DNA of 10,617 nucleotides, taken from positions 1 to 10,617 of the forward strand of contig JBKXSZ010000031.1 in assembly GCA_047017005.1 (NCBI GenBank), written 5' to 3'. This stretch comes from JBKXSZ01 sp047017005. Lineage in GTDB: Bacteria > Bacillota > Clostridia > TANB77 > CAG-508. Positions 1-6,870 of the stretch are shown here, one piece after another; the stretch's first letter is position 1, and the number at the start of each line of letters is the position of its first letter. The position numbers and the translations under genes are program-made. The notes beneath the pieces were generated by a model. It was not told where the DNA came from. It saw nothing but the letters and a program-made list of their open reading frames with translations, and did no database searches.

Positions 1-848
1 GTATCTGTCATACCATAAGAAGCTGGGCCAGCTGCCATATTGTCTGGGTGTAATGTTCTTCCTGTTCCACCACCTGATGCAACTGAGAAGTATTTTTTAC
101 CTTGTTCGATACATTCTTTTTTATAGGTTCCTGCAACTGGATGTTGGAATCTAGTTGGATTTGTTGAGTTACCTGTAATGGATACATCAACACCTTCTGA
201 GTGCATGATTGCAACACCTTCTCTAACATCATTTGCGCCATAGCATCTTACTTTTGCTCTTTCTCCATCAGAGTATGCAATTTCGTCTATTACCGTTAAT
301 TTACTTGTATAGTAATCAAATTCTGTTCTTACATAAGTAAATCCATTAATTCTAGAAATGATTTGTGCTGCATCTTTTCCAAGTCCGTTTAGAATAACTC
401 TTAATGGTTCTTTTCTTACTTTGTTTGCACTTTTTGCAATACCAATTGCTCCTTCTGCAGCTGCAAAACTTTCATGTCCTGCTAAGAATGCAAAACATTT
501 TGTTTCTTCAGAAAGTAGCATAGAAGCTAAGTTTCCATGTCCTAATCCTACTTTTCTATCATCGGCAACAGAACCTGGAATACAAAATGCTTGTAATCCT
601 TCTCCGATTGCTTTTGCTGCATCAGCAGCTTTCGTGCATCCTTTTTTAATAGCAATTGCTGCACCTAAGGTATAAGCCCAAGCAGCATTTTCAAAACAAA
701 TTGGTTGTACTCCTTTTACGATTTCATATGGGTCAAAACCTTTTTCTTTACAAATATTTCTTGCATCTTCAAAATCTTTGATTCCGTATTTTTCCATGAC
801 TGGTTTGATTTGTTCTATTCTTCTTTCATAACTTTCAAATAATGCCAT
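1..848 (-). CDS. GGGtGRT-family protein (C-terminus cut by window edge)
   Basis: The reading frame runs open from the ATG at 848 to the window edge, giving about 282 residues without a stop. It carries the exact signature GGGTGRT at residues 259-265, inside SVASGGGTGRTLHPDN, which names the GGGtGRT protein family. The biochemical role of the family is not established as far as I know. Cysteines are scattered (for example in QPICFENAAW, FCIPGS and TKCFAF), and glycine-rich stretches such as LGHGN and FLAGHES suggest a soluble cofactor- or nucleotide-binding enzyme; that is inference. The Shine-Dalgarno AGGAGGGAG at 857-865 overlaps the stop codon of the upstream NifU-like gene, so the two are almost certainly co-transcribed and translationally linked. 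The C-terminal part lies outside the window. Confidence 0.9.
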   Translation of the reverse strand, partial: MALFESYERRIEQIKPVMEKYGIKDFEDARNICKEKGFDPYEIVKGVQPICFENAAWAYTLGAAIAIKKGCTKAADAAKAIGEGLQAFCIPGSVADDRKVGLGHGNLASMLLSEETKCFAFLAGHESFAAAEGAIGIAKSANKVRKEPLRVILNGLGKDAAQIISRINGFTYVRTEFDYYTSKLTVIDEIAYSDGERAKVRCYGANDVREGVAIMHSEGVDVSITGNSTNPTRFQHPVAGTYKKECIEQGKKYFSVASGGGTGRTLHPDNMAAGPASYGMTD

Positions 849-863
849 AATCTCTGCTCCCTC

Positions 864-1556
864 CTATTCTTCTCTTGGATCTATTTTCTTAACAGCTTCA
901 TTAAATCTTCCATACGTTCCAGAAGCTTTTTCAATTGCTTCTTCTGGTTTTAATCCAGCTTTGATGTTATCCATCATTTTTCCTAGATTTACATATTTGT
1001 ATCCAATAATTTGGTCATCTTTGTCTAGTCCCATTTCTACAATATATCCTTCTGCTAGCTCAAGATATCTTGGTCCTTTTAGGTTAGTTGAATAAATAGT
1101 TCCTACTTGAGAACGATGTCCTTTTCCTAAATCTTCTAATCCTGCTCCCACTGGAAGTCCATTTTCAGAGAAAGCTGATTGTGTTCTACCATATACAATT
1201 TGTAAGAATAGTTCTCTCATTGCTGTATTAATAGCATCACAAACTAAGTCTGTATTTAAGGCTTCTAATATGGTTTTTCCTACTAATATTTCTCCTGCCA
1301 TAGCAGCTGAATGTGTCATTCCTGAGCATCCAATTGTTTCAATTAAAGCTTCTTGGATAACTCCCTCTTTTACATTAAGTGTTAATTTACAAGCTCCTTG
1401 TTGCGGTGCACACCATCCAATTCCATGTGTTAATCCTGAAATATCTTTAATTTCTTTTGATTTTACCCATTTTCCTTCTTCTGGAATTGGTGCTGGTCCA
1501 TGGTTTGCGCCTTTTGCAACTGGACACATTTCTTCTACTTCTTTTGAATAAATCAT
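864..1556 (-). CDS. NifU/IscU-like iron-sulfur cluster assembly scaffold protein
   Basis: This is a 230-residue protein related to the IscU/NifU N-terminal scaffold domain, on which Fe-S clusters are built before transfer to client proteins. The IscU-like core is visible at residues 45-120. GIGWCAPQQGACKLTL (C49, C56) corresponds to the first cysteine region, and IGCSGMTHSAAMAGEILVGK (C77) matches the GCG..AS..V..GK block of IscU. Further cysteines are C11 and C106. It differs from canonical IscU in its N-terminal CPVAKGANHGPAPIP segment and a long C-terminal extension (about 130-230), so it is a divergent subfamily. An in-frame upstream ATG at 1628 exists, but the ATG at 1556 has the good Shine-Dalgarno AAAGGAG (1565-1571, 8-nt spacing) and starts the conserved protein. 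It lies 15 bp before the GGGtGRT gene, a known pairing that suggests a joint Fe-S-linked job. Confidence 0.85.
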   Translation of the reverse strand: MIYSKEVEEMCPVAKGANHGPAPIPEEGKWVKSKEIKDISGLTHGIGWCAPQQGACKLTLNVKEGVIQEALIETIGCSGMTHSAAMAGEILVGKTILEALNTDLVCDAINTAMRELFLQIVYGRTQSAFSENGLPVGAGLEDLGKGHRSQVGTIYSTNLKGPRYLELAEGYIVEMGLDKDDQIIGYKYVNLGKMMDNIKAGLKPEEAIEKASGTYGRFNEAVKKIDPREE

Positions 1557-1564
1557 ATTTCTTG

Positions 1565-1571
1565 CTCCTTT
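1565..1571 (-). promoter_or_regulatory. Ribosome binding site deciding the start of the NifU-like gene
   Basis: AAAGGAG read on the minus strand sits 8 nt before the ATG at 1556. The earlier in-frame ATG at 1628 would add 24 residues rich in Ile, Leu and Lys that do not look like part of the family, and it has no comparable site. Confidence 0.7.
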
Positions 1572-1600
1572 CAAAGTAATAATCTTGGTATTTATAATAT

Positions 1601-1628
1601 ATTTTAATAAATTAAAATGTATTATCAA
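1601..1628 (-). promoter_or_regulatory. Candidate promoter for the NifU-like/GGGtGRT pair
   Basis: Minus strand TTGATA (1623-1628) is followed after 16 bp by TAAAAT (1601-1606). It lies just behind the yezG stop codon and 45 bp before the NifU-like start. The 74-bp gap is very AT-rich, so chance matches are likely. If real, the pair can be expressed independently of gpmI and yezG. Confidence 0.4.
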
Positions 1629-1630
1629 TT

Positions 1631-2350
1631 TTATATATTTCTATCTTTTTGATTTAATATTTGATTTGTGTTATCCAAAATTTGATTGGTATTACTTTTT
1701 CTTTCTTGTAATTTCTCTTGCATTTTTCTTCTTGTTTCTTCTGTCAGAAATTCTCTTTTTGGTTCTTGTTCTTCACTTTTTCCATACTCGATAATATTTT
1801 TTACAGGTTTTGCGTAAATTCCTTCTATATAGACATCTTTTGTTGGTTTCTTATGATAAGTATTAAATAAATATTCATTAATAATTGTTTTATCTTTCTT
1901 ATTAATGGGTTCTATGCCCAAATATTTATATCTCCAGATAATATGTCTTGCATAACTATCATAAGTAGAATGTGCTAAATCTTCGTAGTCATATTCAATG
2001 CTAAATTTAAAGTTTTCGATTTTTATTGTAAGATTACTCCATACTTTTTCCCCTACTTGAATATATTCTTTTCTCAAAGATTTTAACTCATTGAAAAGTT
2101 CTTCTACTAATTGCATATAAGTGTCTTCTTCTATATTGAATTTAGCTGGTATTTCATAAACATTAACTGGATTTTTCTTTAATATTCCCTTTGGGTAATA
2201 ATAGAAAAACATCTCTCCTGTTTCTAGCTTATTAATTTTCTCTATAATGGCAGCATATAGATAAACTTTATCCCATTTTTCTGGAATCATATAGAATAAC
2301 TTTTTTTGAATTTCTGCATAAATACTTTTTACTTTTGGTGTATTGAGCAT
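1631..2350 (-). CDS. yezG: YezG-family immunity protein with C-terminal extension
   Basis: This 239-residue protein matches the YezG (DUF600) immunity family, whose members neutralise nuclease toxins delivered by Gram-positive secretion systems, such as the YeeF-type LXG toxin of Bacillus. Family landmarks are IPEKWDKVYLYA (22-33), the FFYYYPKG strand (48-55), the helix EELFNELKSLRKEY (83-96), SNLTIKIENFKF (105-116), DYEDLA (121-126) and the hallmark RHIIWRYKYLGIEP (135-148). The immunity domain fills about residues 1-150. The remaining 90 residues are charged and unusual, ending in two copies of NTNQIL (220-225, 227-232). The ATG at 2350 has an AGGGGG ribosome site. No toxin gene is visible in the window, so the gene is an orphan here. 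It starts 43 bp after gpmI with no terminator between and is probably read through from it. Confidence 0.85.
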   Translation of the reverse strand: MLNTPKVKSIYAEIQKKLFYMIPEKWDKVYLYAAIIEKINKLETGEMFFYYYPKGILKKNPVNVYEIPAKFNIEEDTYMQLVEELFNELKSLRKEYIQVGEKVWSNLTIKIENFKFSIEYDYEDLAHSTYDSYARHIIWRYKYLGIEPINKKDKTIINEYLFNTYHKKPTKDVYIEGIYAKPVKNIIEYGKSEEQEPKREFLTEETRRKMQEKLQERKSNTNQILDNTNQILNQKDRNI

Positions 2351-2393
2351 AAAGTAATCCCCCTATATTTCATTTTTTTACCCCATTTTTACT

Positions 2394-3926
2394 TTATTCT
2401 TTTACTATAATGCTTTCTCCTGTCATTTCCTCTGGTTTCTCTAATCCCATTAGTTCAAGCATTGTTGGTGCTAAGTCTGCAAGTTTCCCTTGTTTTAATT
2501 TTACATTTCCTGCTCCAATTAAAATAAGTGGAACTGGGTTTGTTGTATGTGCTGTGTGTGGTTCTCCTGTTTTGTAGTCTATCATTTGCTCTGCATTTCC
2601 ATGATCTGCTGTAATTAGTAGTACTCCATTTTTTTCTTCTACTAATTTTACAACTTTTCCAACACATTCATCTATCGTTTCTACTGCTTTGATAGCCGCA
2701 TCTAAATTTCCTGTGTGTCCTACCATATCCGTGTTTGCATAGTTTAATATAATCGTATCATATTTATCTTCTTTAATTGCTTCTATTACCTTATCTGTTA
2801 CTTCATAAGCACTCATTTCTGGTTTTAAATCATAAGTTTCTACTTTTGGTGATGGTACTAAAATTCTATCTTCACCAGGATATTGTTTTTCTTCTCCTCC
2901 GTTAAAGAAGAAGGTAACATGGGCATATTTTTCAGTTTCTGCAATACGAAGTTGTGTTAATCCATTTTTACTCACGTATTCTCCAAAAGTATTTTTTAAT
3001 ACAGTTGGTTTAAATGCAATATTTACATTTGGAATAGTAGCATCATATTGTGTCATGCACACATAATATAAATTTAATGGTTTGGTTTCGAATCCATCAA
3101 ATTCTGGGTCTACTAATGCTCTGGTAATTTCTCTTGCTCTATCTGGTCTGAAATTAAAGAATATAACAGAATCATGTTCACCTATTGTTGCTATTGGTTT
3201 ATCTCCATTGCAAATTAAGGTTGGTTCTACAAATTCATCAAATACTTCTTTTTGATAAGATGCTTCAATAGCAGAAACACTACTACTTGCTTTTTCTCCA
3301 ATACCATTTACTAATGCGTCATATGATTTCTTTACTCTTTGCCATCTCTTATCACGGTCCATACTATAGAATCTTCCTGAAATACTTGCAATTTTTCCAA
3401 TTTCTTTTTCTTTCATCTTTTCTTCTAATTTTACAATGTATCCTTCTGCAGATGCAGGTGGCGTATCTCTTCCGTCTAAGAAACAATGTACATATACTTC
3501 TTCAAATCCTTTTCTCTTAGCAAGTTCTAAAAGAGCATAAAGATGGCGAATATGGCTATGTACTCCTCCATCTGAAAGTAAGCCCATAATATGAAGTTTT
3601 GAGCTGTGTTCTTGACAATTTTCAATTGCTGCTGTGAATTCTGGTAAGCTAAAGAAATCTCCATCCTCAATGGATTTTGTAATTCTTGTTAATTCTTGGT
3701 ATACAATTCTTCCTGCTCCAATATTTGTATGTCCTACTTCTGAATTTCCCATTTGCCCATCAGGAAGTCCTACATTTAATCCACTTGTATAAATATCAGT
3801 AGTTGGATATTTCTTCATCAACTTATCGATATTTGGAGTTTTGGCCATTGCGATTGCATTTCCTTCTTTATTGTTGTTCTCTCCAAAGCCGTCTAAAATC
3901 ATAAGCATTGTAAGTTTATCTTTCAT
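2394..3926 (-). CDS. gpmI: 2,3-bisphosphoglycerate-independent phosphoglycerate mutase
   Basis: This cytosolic glycolytic enzyme interconverts 3-phosphoglycerate and 2-phosphoglycerate through a phosphoserine intermediate, with manganese as cofactor. At 510 residues it has full family length. Metal and catalytic residues of the alkaline-phosphatase-like fold are all visible: D12 in ILDGFG, nucleophile S62 in MGNSEVGHTNIGAGR, D400 and H404 in NYANTDMVGHTGN, D441 and H442 in TADHGNAEQM, and the HTAHTTNPVP segment with H457/H460. The phosphotransferase-lid region is marked by HSHIRHL, DGRDTPP, GRFYSMDRDKRW and FNFRPDRAREI. The ATG at 3926 is preceded by AAGGA at a somewhat long distance. A terminator behind tpiA and an extended -10 promoter indicate that it is transcribed apart from the gapA operon, even though the genes are adjacent. 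Length and motifs show no sign of decay. Confidence 0.98.
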   Translation of the reverse strand: MKDKLTMLMILDGFGENNNKEGNAIAMAKTPNIDKLMKKYPTTDIYTSGLNVGLPDGQMGNSEVGHTNIGAGRIVYQELTRITKSIEDGDFFSLPEFTAAIENCQEHSSKLHIMGLLSDGGVHSHIRHLYALLELAKRKGFEEVYVHCFLDGRDTPPASAEGYIVKLEEKMKEKEIGKIASISGRFYSMDRDKRWQRVKKSYDALVNGIGEKASSSVSAIEASYQKEVFDEFVEPTLICNGDKPIATIGEHDSVIFFNFRPDRAREITRALVDPEFDGFETKPLNLYYVCMTQYDATIPNVNIAFKPTVLKNTFGEYVSKNGLTQLRIAETEKYAHVTFFFNGGEEKQYPGEDRILVPSPKVETYDLKPEMSAYEVTDKVIEAIKEDKYDTIILNYANTDMVGHTGNLDAAIKAVETIDECVGKVVKLVEEKNGVLLITADHGNAEQMIDYKTGEPHTAHTTNPVPLILIGAGNVKLKQGKLADLAPTMLELMGLEKPEEMTGESIIVKE

Positions 3927-3959
3927 AAATAAATTACCGTCCTTCTTTTTTTGATATAG

Positions 3960-3990
3960 TTGTTTCTCTTTGTTTTGTTTCTCTTTTGTT
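3960..3990 (-). repeat. Tandem 15/16-bp repeat in the gpmI leader
   Basis: Two adjacent copies of TTGTTTCTCTTT(T)GTT (plus strand) occupy 3960-3974 and 3975-3990, differing by one T. On the mRNA strand they give a purine-rich, unstructured leader (AACAAAGAGAAACAA type) between the predicted gpmI transcription start and its ribosome binding site. Confidence 0.75.
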
Positions 3991-4000
3991 AACCCTTATT

Positions 4001-4029
4001 GTTATACCACAAAACAGAGAAATAGTACA
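4001..4029 (-). promoter_or_regulatory. Extended -10 promoter of gpmI
   Basis: On the minus strand TGGTATAAC (TG at 4008-4009, hexamer at 4001-4006) forms an extended -10 element. A weak -35, TGTACT, lies 17 bp upstream at 4024-4029. It sits just downstream of the tpiA terminator and about 75 bp before the gpmI start, the right place for a gpmI promoter. Confidence 0.55.
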
Positions 4030-4052
4030 GCATTTTAAGGTATTTTTTCTTT

Positions 4053-4094
4053 AAAAAATAGAAAGATTCGAAAGTAAAACTTTCCCTCTTTCTA
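4053..4094 (-). terminator. Intrinsic terminator of the gapA-pgk-nudix-tpiA operon
   Basis: The minus strand folds into a stem with an 8-bp lower helix (TAGAAAGA with TCTTTCTA), a small internal loop, a 5-bp upper helix (GAAAG with CTTTC) and a TTTTA loop. Six Ts follow at once (4053-4058). It lies 14 bp past the tpiA stop codon. Confidence 0.85.
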
Positions 4095-4107
4095 CTTTTT
4101 ATCTATT

Positions 4108-4854
4108 TTAATAATTTACTATTTTACTAAACTCTTCTGCTTTTAAACTTGCTCCCCCAACTAATCCTCCATCAATATCAGATGTAGTAAATAATTCTCT
4201 TGCATTAGAAGATTTTACACTTCCACCATATTGGATAATTACTTCTTGTGCTATATCACCACCGTATTCTTTTGCAATTTCTTCTCTGATAGATTTAATG
4301 GAATTATTAGCATCATCACTTGTTGCCGTCTTTCCTGTTCCAATTGCCCAAATTGGTTCATATGCAATAATGGTTTGTTTTACTTGTTCTTTTGTTATTC
4401 CATCTAAAGCAAGACGAGTTTGTGAAGTAATAATATCTTCTGTTTTTCCAGCTTCCCTTTCTTCTAATGTTTCTCCTACACATACGATTGGTTTTAAATC
4501 ATATTCAAATGCTGCTTTTAGTTTTTTATTTACGGTATCATCCGTTTCTGCAAAATATTGCCTTCTTTCTGAATGTCCTAATATGACATATTCTACACCA
4601 ATTGCTTTTAACATAGGTCCAGATATTTCTCCTGTATATGCTCCAGATTTTGCAAAATGCATATTTTCAGCGCCGATTTTCACATTGGTTCCTTTTGTTA
4701 ATTCTACTAATGGTATCAAATCAATATATGGTGCACATATAATAACTTCATTTTTGCTGTCTGTCACAAGTGGTATTAACTCTTTTACCATTTGTATAGC
4801 TTCTTGTGGAGTTTTGTTCATTTTCCAATTTCCCGCAATTACTTTTTTCCTCAT
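4108..4854 (-). CDS. tpiA: Triosephosphate isomerase
   Basis: This homodimeric cytosolic TIM-barrel enzyme interconverts dihydroxyacetone phosphate and glyceraldehyde 3-phosphate. At 248 residues it has normal length. The catalytic residues are N9 and K11 in AGNWKMN, H94 in the ILGHSERR motif and E166 in AYEPIWAIGTGKTA, the loop 6 region. The phosphate-binding end is seen in IIQYGGSVKSSNA and DGGLVGGASL. An in-frame ATG four codons earlier (4866) directly abuts the AAAGGA ribosome site (4866-4871) and has no spacing, so the ATG at 4854, which starts MRKKVIAGNWKMN, is chosen. It is the last gene of the gapA operon, 52 bp behind the Nudix gene and directly before a strong terminator. Confidence 0.98.
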   Translation of the reverse strand: MRKKVIAGNWKMNKTPQEAIQMVKELIPLVTDSKNEVIICAPYIDLIPLVELTKGTNVKIGAENMHFAKSGAYTGEISGPMLKAIGVEYVILGHSERRQYFAETDDTVNKKLKAAFEYDLKPIVCVGETLEEREAGKTEDIITSQTRLALDGITKEQVKQTIIAYEPIWAIGTGKTATSDDANNSIKSIREEIAKEYGGDIAQEVIIQYGGSVKSSNARELFTTSDIDGGLVGGASLKAEEFSKIVNY

Positions 4855-4906
4855 ACACTTTCTCATCCTTTCTTTTTTATTCCCTGTTGTTTGTTTTTTC
4901 TTATTG

Positions 4907-5464
4907 TTATCTTTCTTTCATTTCCCTATCTTCCTGTGTAAATTCTTTTTGAATATATTGTTCTCGTATTTTTTGAAAAATTGATTCATATTCTGATGCA
5001 TATGGGAAGCGAGTTTCTTTTGTTTCTTTAATTAAATAAATCAAATCCTCAAACTCAATCCACTGCAGAGAACCTACTTCTTCATTAGGAGAAAACTTCC
5101 TATTTTTGTCTATTTTCTGTGCATAAACAAAAGCATGGTATGTTATATCTCTGCCCTCTGGCTTATAGTTTACAACTACTTCTCCCATTTGTCTTGCATT
5201 TACCGTTTCCTCTCTTGGCAAACCATACTCTTCTTCTGCTTCTTGCATCATCGCTTGCAATGGGGTTTGATATTCTTTTATATGGCCAGAACACAAATCT
5301 ATTTTTCCAGGGTCTCTTTGTAAATTCTTGTTTCGTTTCTGTACTAATACTTGCCCATTTTCATTGATAAAGAAGCAAGTTACTGCCCTTACTTCTCCAT
5401 TTTTATCTTTTCTTTCTTCTTTATCTTCTGCACCTATTCTATATTCTTGTCTAATATTACTCAA
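4907..5464 (-). CDS. Nudix hydrolase, IPP-isomerase-like, TTG start
   Basis: This is a 185-residue Nudix-fold protein; the family hydrolyses nucleoside diphosphates linked to another moiety, and one branch contains isopentenyl-diphosphate isomerase. The order VLVQKRNKN, PGKIDLCSGH, then the Nudix box is IPP-isomerase-like, but substrate cannot be told. The box spans residues 60-82 (GHIKEYQ...QEAEEEYGL). Compared with Gx5Ex7REUxEExGU, the first Glu is Gln66 and the Arg is Gln74, while the metal-binding E75, E78 and E79 are kept. A downstream fold segment is TYHAFVYAQ. The start is TTG at 5464, supported by AAGAGGAGA (5472-5480) at 7-nt spacing; no ATG occurs in frame before residue 72. It lies 38 bp after pgk and 52 bp before tpiA, so it is co-transcribed with glycolysis. 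The C-terminus is highly charged. Confidence 0.88.
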   Translation of the reverse strand: MSNIRQEYRIGAEDKEERKDKNGEVRAVTCFFINENGQVLVQKRNKNLQRDPGKIDLCSGHIKEYQTPLQAMMQEAEEEYGLPREETVNARQMGEVVVNYKPEGRDITYHAFVYAQKIDKNRKFSPNEEVGSLQWIEFEDLIYLIKETKETRFPYASEYESIFQKIREQYIQKEFTQEDREMKER

Positions 5465-5471
5465 ATTTTAG

Positions 5472-5480
5472 TCTCCTCTT
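5472..5480 (-). promoter_or_regulatory. Strong ribosome binding site for a TTG start (Nudix gene)
   Basis: AAGAGGAGA on the minus strand lies 7 nt before TTG at 5464. It decides the start, because no ATG or GTG in a plausible position precedes the conserved domain. Confidence 0.75.
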
Positions 5481-5502
5481 GTTGTTTTTATTTTACCTTT
5501 TT

Positions 5503-6687
5503 CTATTTATTCATTAAGCAAGCAATTCCTGGTAGTGTTTTTCCTTCTAAGAATTCAAGAGAAGCTCCTCCACCTGTTGAAATATGAGAAAATTCTTTTG
5601 CTAATCCTAATTTTTCGATTGCTGCAGCAGAGTCTCCTCCTCCTACAATACTAATACTATCTGTCTTTGCGATTGCTTTTGCTACTTCTTTTGTTCCTAC
5701 TTCATATTTTGGAAATTCGCAAACACCTAGAGGTCCGTTCCATATAATAGTCTTTGCATTTTTTAGATTCTCTTCAAACAATTTGATTGATTTTGGACCA
5801 ATATCTAATCCTTCCCATCCATCTGGTATGTCATCAGAATTGACTATCTTGTCTTCTGTATCATTTGAATAATCTGTTGTGATATGATTATCCACAGGAA
5901 GAACTATTTTTACACCTTTTTGTTTTGCTTTTTCCATTAGTTCTTTTGCTAAATTCACTTTATCTTCTTCACAAATTGAATTTCCAATAGAATGTCCTTG
6001 TGCCTTAAAGAAGGTATAGGCCATTCCTCCACCAATAATTAAAGTGTCTACTTTATCTAATAGATTTTCAATTACACCAATTTTATCAGAAACTTTGGCT
6101 CCTCCTAATATAGCAACGAATGGTTTCTTTGGGTTTTCTAATGCACCACCCATAAATTTAATTTCTTTTTCAATTAAGAATCCACAAACAGCTGGTAAAT
6201 AGTGGCTAACTCCCTCTGTTGAAGCATGTGCACGATGTGCAGTTCCAAATGCATCGTTTACATATATTTCAGCCATGGATGCAAGTTCTTTTGCAAATTC
6301 TGGGTCATTATCGGTTTCTTCTCTATGGAATCTTACATTTTCAAGAAGAACCACATCTCCCTCTTTCATTTTGTTTGTTAATTCTTTTGCACTTTCTCCA
6401 ATAACATCCTTTGCTAATGCTACTTCTTTTGCTAATAGCCTAGATAATTCTTTTGCTACCACGTCTAGAGAAAATTCTGGTTTTGCTTCTCCCTTTGGTC
6501 TTCCTAAATGAGAACAAAGAATTACTTTTGCATTATGTTCTAATAGATATTGGATAGTAGGTAGTGCTGCTACAATTCTTCTATTATCTGTTATCTTTCT
6601 ATTTTCATCTAATGGTACATTAAAATCACATCTTACTAATACTTTTTTCCCTGAAACATCAATATCTCTTACACTTTTCTTATTCAT
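5503..6687 (-). CDS. pgk: Phosphoglycerate kinase
   Basis: This monomeric cytosolic enzyme transfers phosphate from 1,3-bisphosphoglycerate to ADP, the first ATP-forming step of glycolysis. It is 394 residues, normal for bacteria. The N-domain substrate site is shown by VLVRCDFNVPLDEN (16-29), CSHLGRPKG (58-66), LLENVRFHREE and VNDAFGTAHRAHAS. The C-domain nucleotide site is shown by AILGGAKVSDKI, LIIGGGMAYTF, WNGPLGVCEFP, SIVGGGDSAAAI and the terminal HISTGGGASLEFLEGK. The ATG at 6687 has an AGGGGGAA ribosome site. The gap to gapA is 183 bp and contains a stable hairpin and a weak promoter candidate, so pgk may be expressed at a level different from gapA. The Nudix gene follows after 38 bp. 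Confidence 0.98.
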   Translation of the reverse strand: MNKKSVRDIDVSGKKVLVRCDFNVPLDENRKITDNRRIVAALPTIQYLLEHNAKVILCSHLGRPKGEAKPEFSLDVVAKELSRLLAKEVALAKDVIGESAKELTNKMKEGDVVLLENVRFHREETDNDPEFAKELASMAEIYVNDAFGTAHRAHASTEGVSHYLPAVCGFLIEKEIKFMGGALENPKKPFVAILGGAKVSDKIGVIENLLDKVDTLIIGGGMAYTFFKAQGHSIGNSICEEDKVNLAKELMEKAKQKGVKIVLPVDNHITTDYSNDTEDKIVNSDDIPDGWEGLDIGPKSIKLFEENLKNAKTIIWNGPLGVCEFPKYEVGTKEVAKAIAKTDSISIVGGGDSAAAIEKLGLAKEFSHISTGGGASLEFLEGKTLPGIACLMNK

Positions 6688-6723
6688 GTCTGATTCCCCC
6701 TATATATTATTTTCTTTCTTTCT

Positions 6724-6753
6724 ATTTTAGCTTATTTTTACGAATTTATACAA
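6724..6753 (-). promoter_or_regulatory. Weak candidate promoter upstream of pgk
   Basis: Minus strand TTGTAT (6748-6753), an 18-bp spacer and TAAAAT (6724-6729) lie about 37 bp before the pgk start. In such AT-rich sequence this may be chance. If used, it would add pgk-nudix-tpiA transcripts independent of gapA. Confidence 0.3.
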
Positions 6754-6813
6754 AGAGACTTTTCCTTTTGAGAAATCTTTTCTCTCTTAGCACCAAATTC
6801 CATGTAGGAAATA

Positions 6814-6839
6814 AGGGTAGAGCAGAAAAGCTCTACCCT
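6814..6839 (-). other. Stable intercistronic hairpin between gapA and pgk
   Basis: AGGGTAGAGC (6814-6823) and GCTCTACCCT (6830-6839) form a perfect 10-bp stem with a 6-nt loop, far more GC-rich than its surroundings. A flanking TAGG/CCTA pair can extend it. On the minus strand the sequence after it is TATTTCC, which is not a real T-tract, so it is more likely a leaky terminator, a processing site or a 3'-end stabiliser of the gapA message. A smaller GCTAA-TTT-TTAGC hairpin (6850-6862) lies between it and the gapA stop. Confidence 0.7.
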
Positions 6840-6870
6840 ACTACCTAAAGCTAATTTTTAGCAGTATGGT

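Noticed and set aside
8..241. Minus-strand 77-codon open frame at the left edge
   Set aside because: It is in a different frame from the GGGtGRT gene, whose own frame carries the family signature over the same bases.
358..675. Plus-strand open frame with signal-peptide-like residues
   Set aside because: It is antisense to the clear GGGtGRT coding frame, lacks a Shine-Dalgarno, and its alanine-rich look comes from the complement of GCA and GCT codons.
1601..1620. ATTTTAA palindrome before the NifU-like gene as a terminator
   Set aside because: The stem is only A/T, 7 bp long, and is not followed by a T-tract on the minus strand.
4298..4984. Long plus-strand open frame of 228 codons, hydrophobic
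   Set aside because: It lies wholly antisense to tpiA and the end of the Nudix gene, has no ribosome site, and its content is explained by the complement of an AT-rich coding gene.
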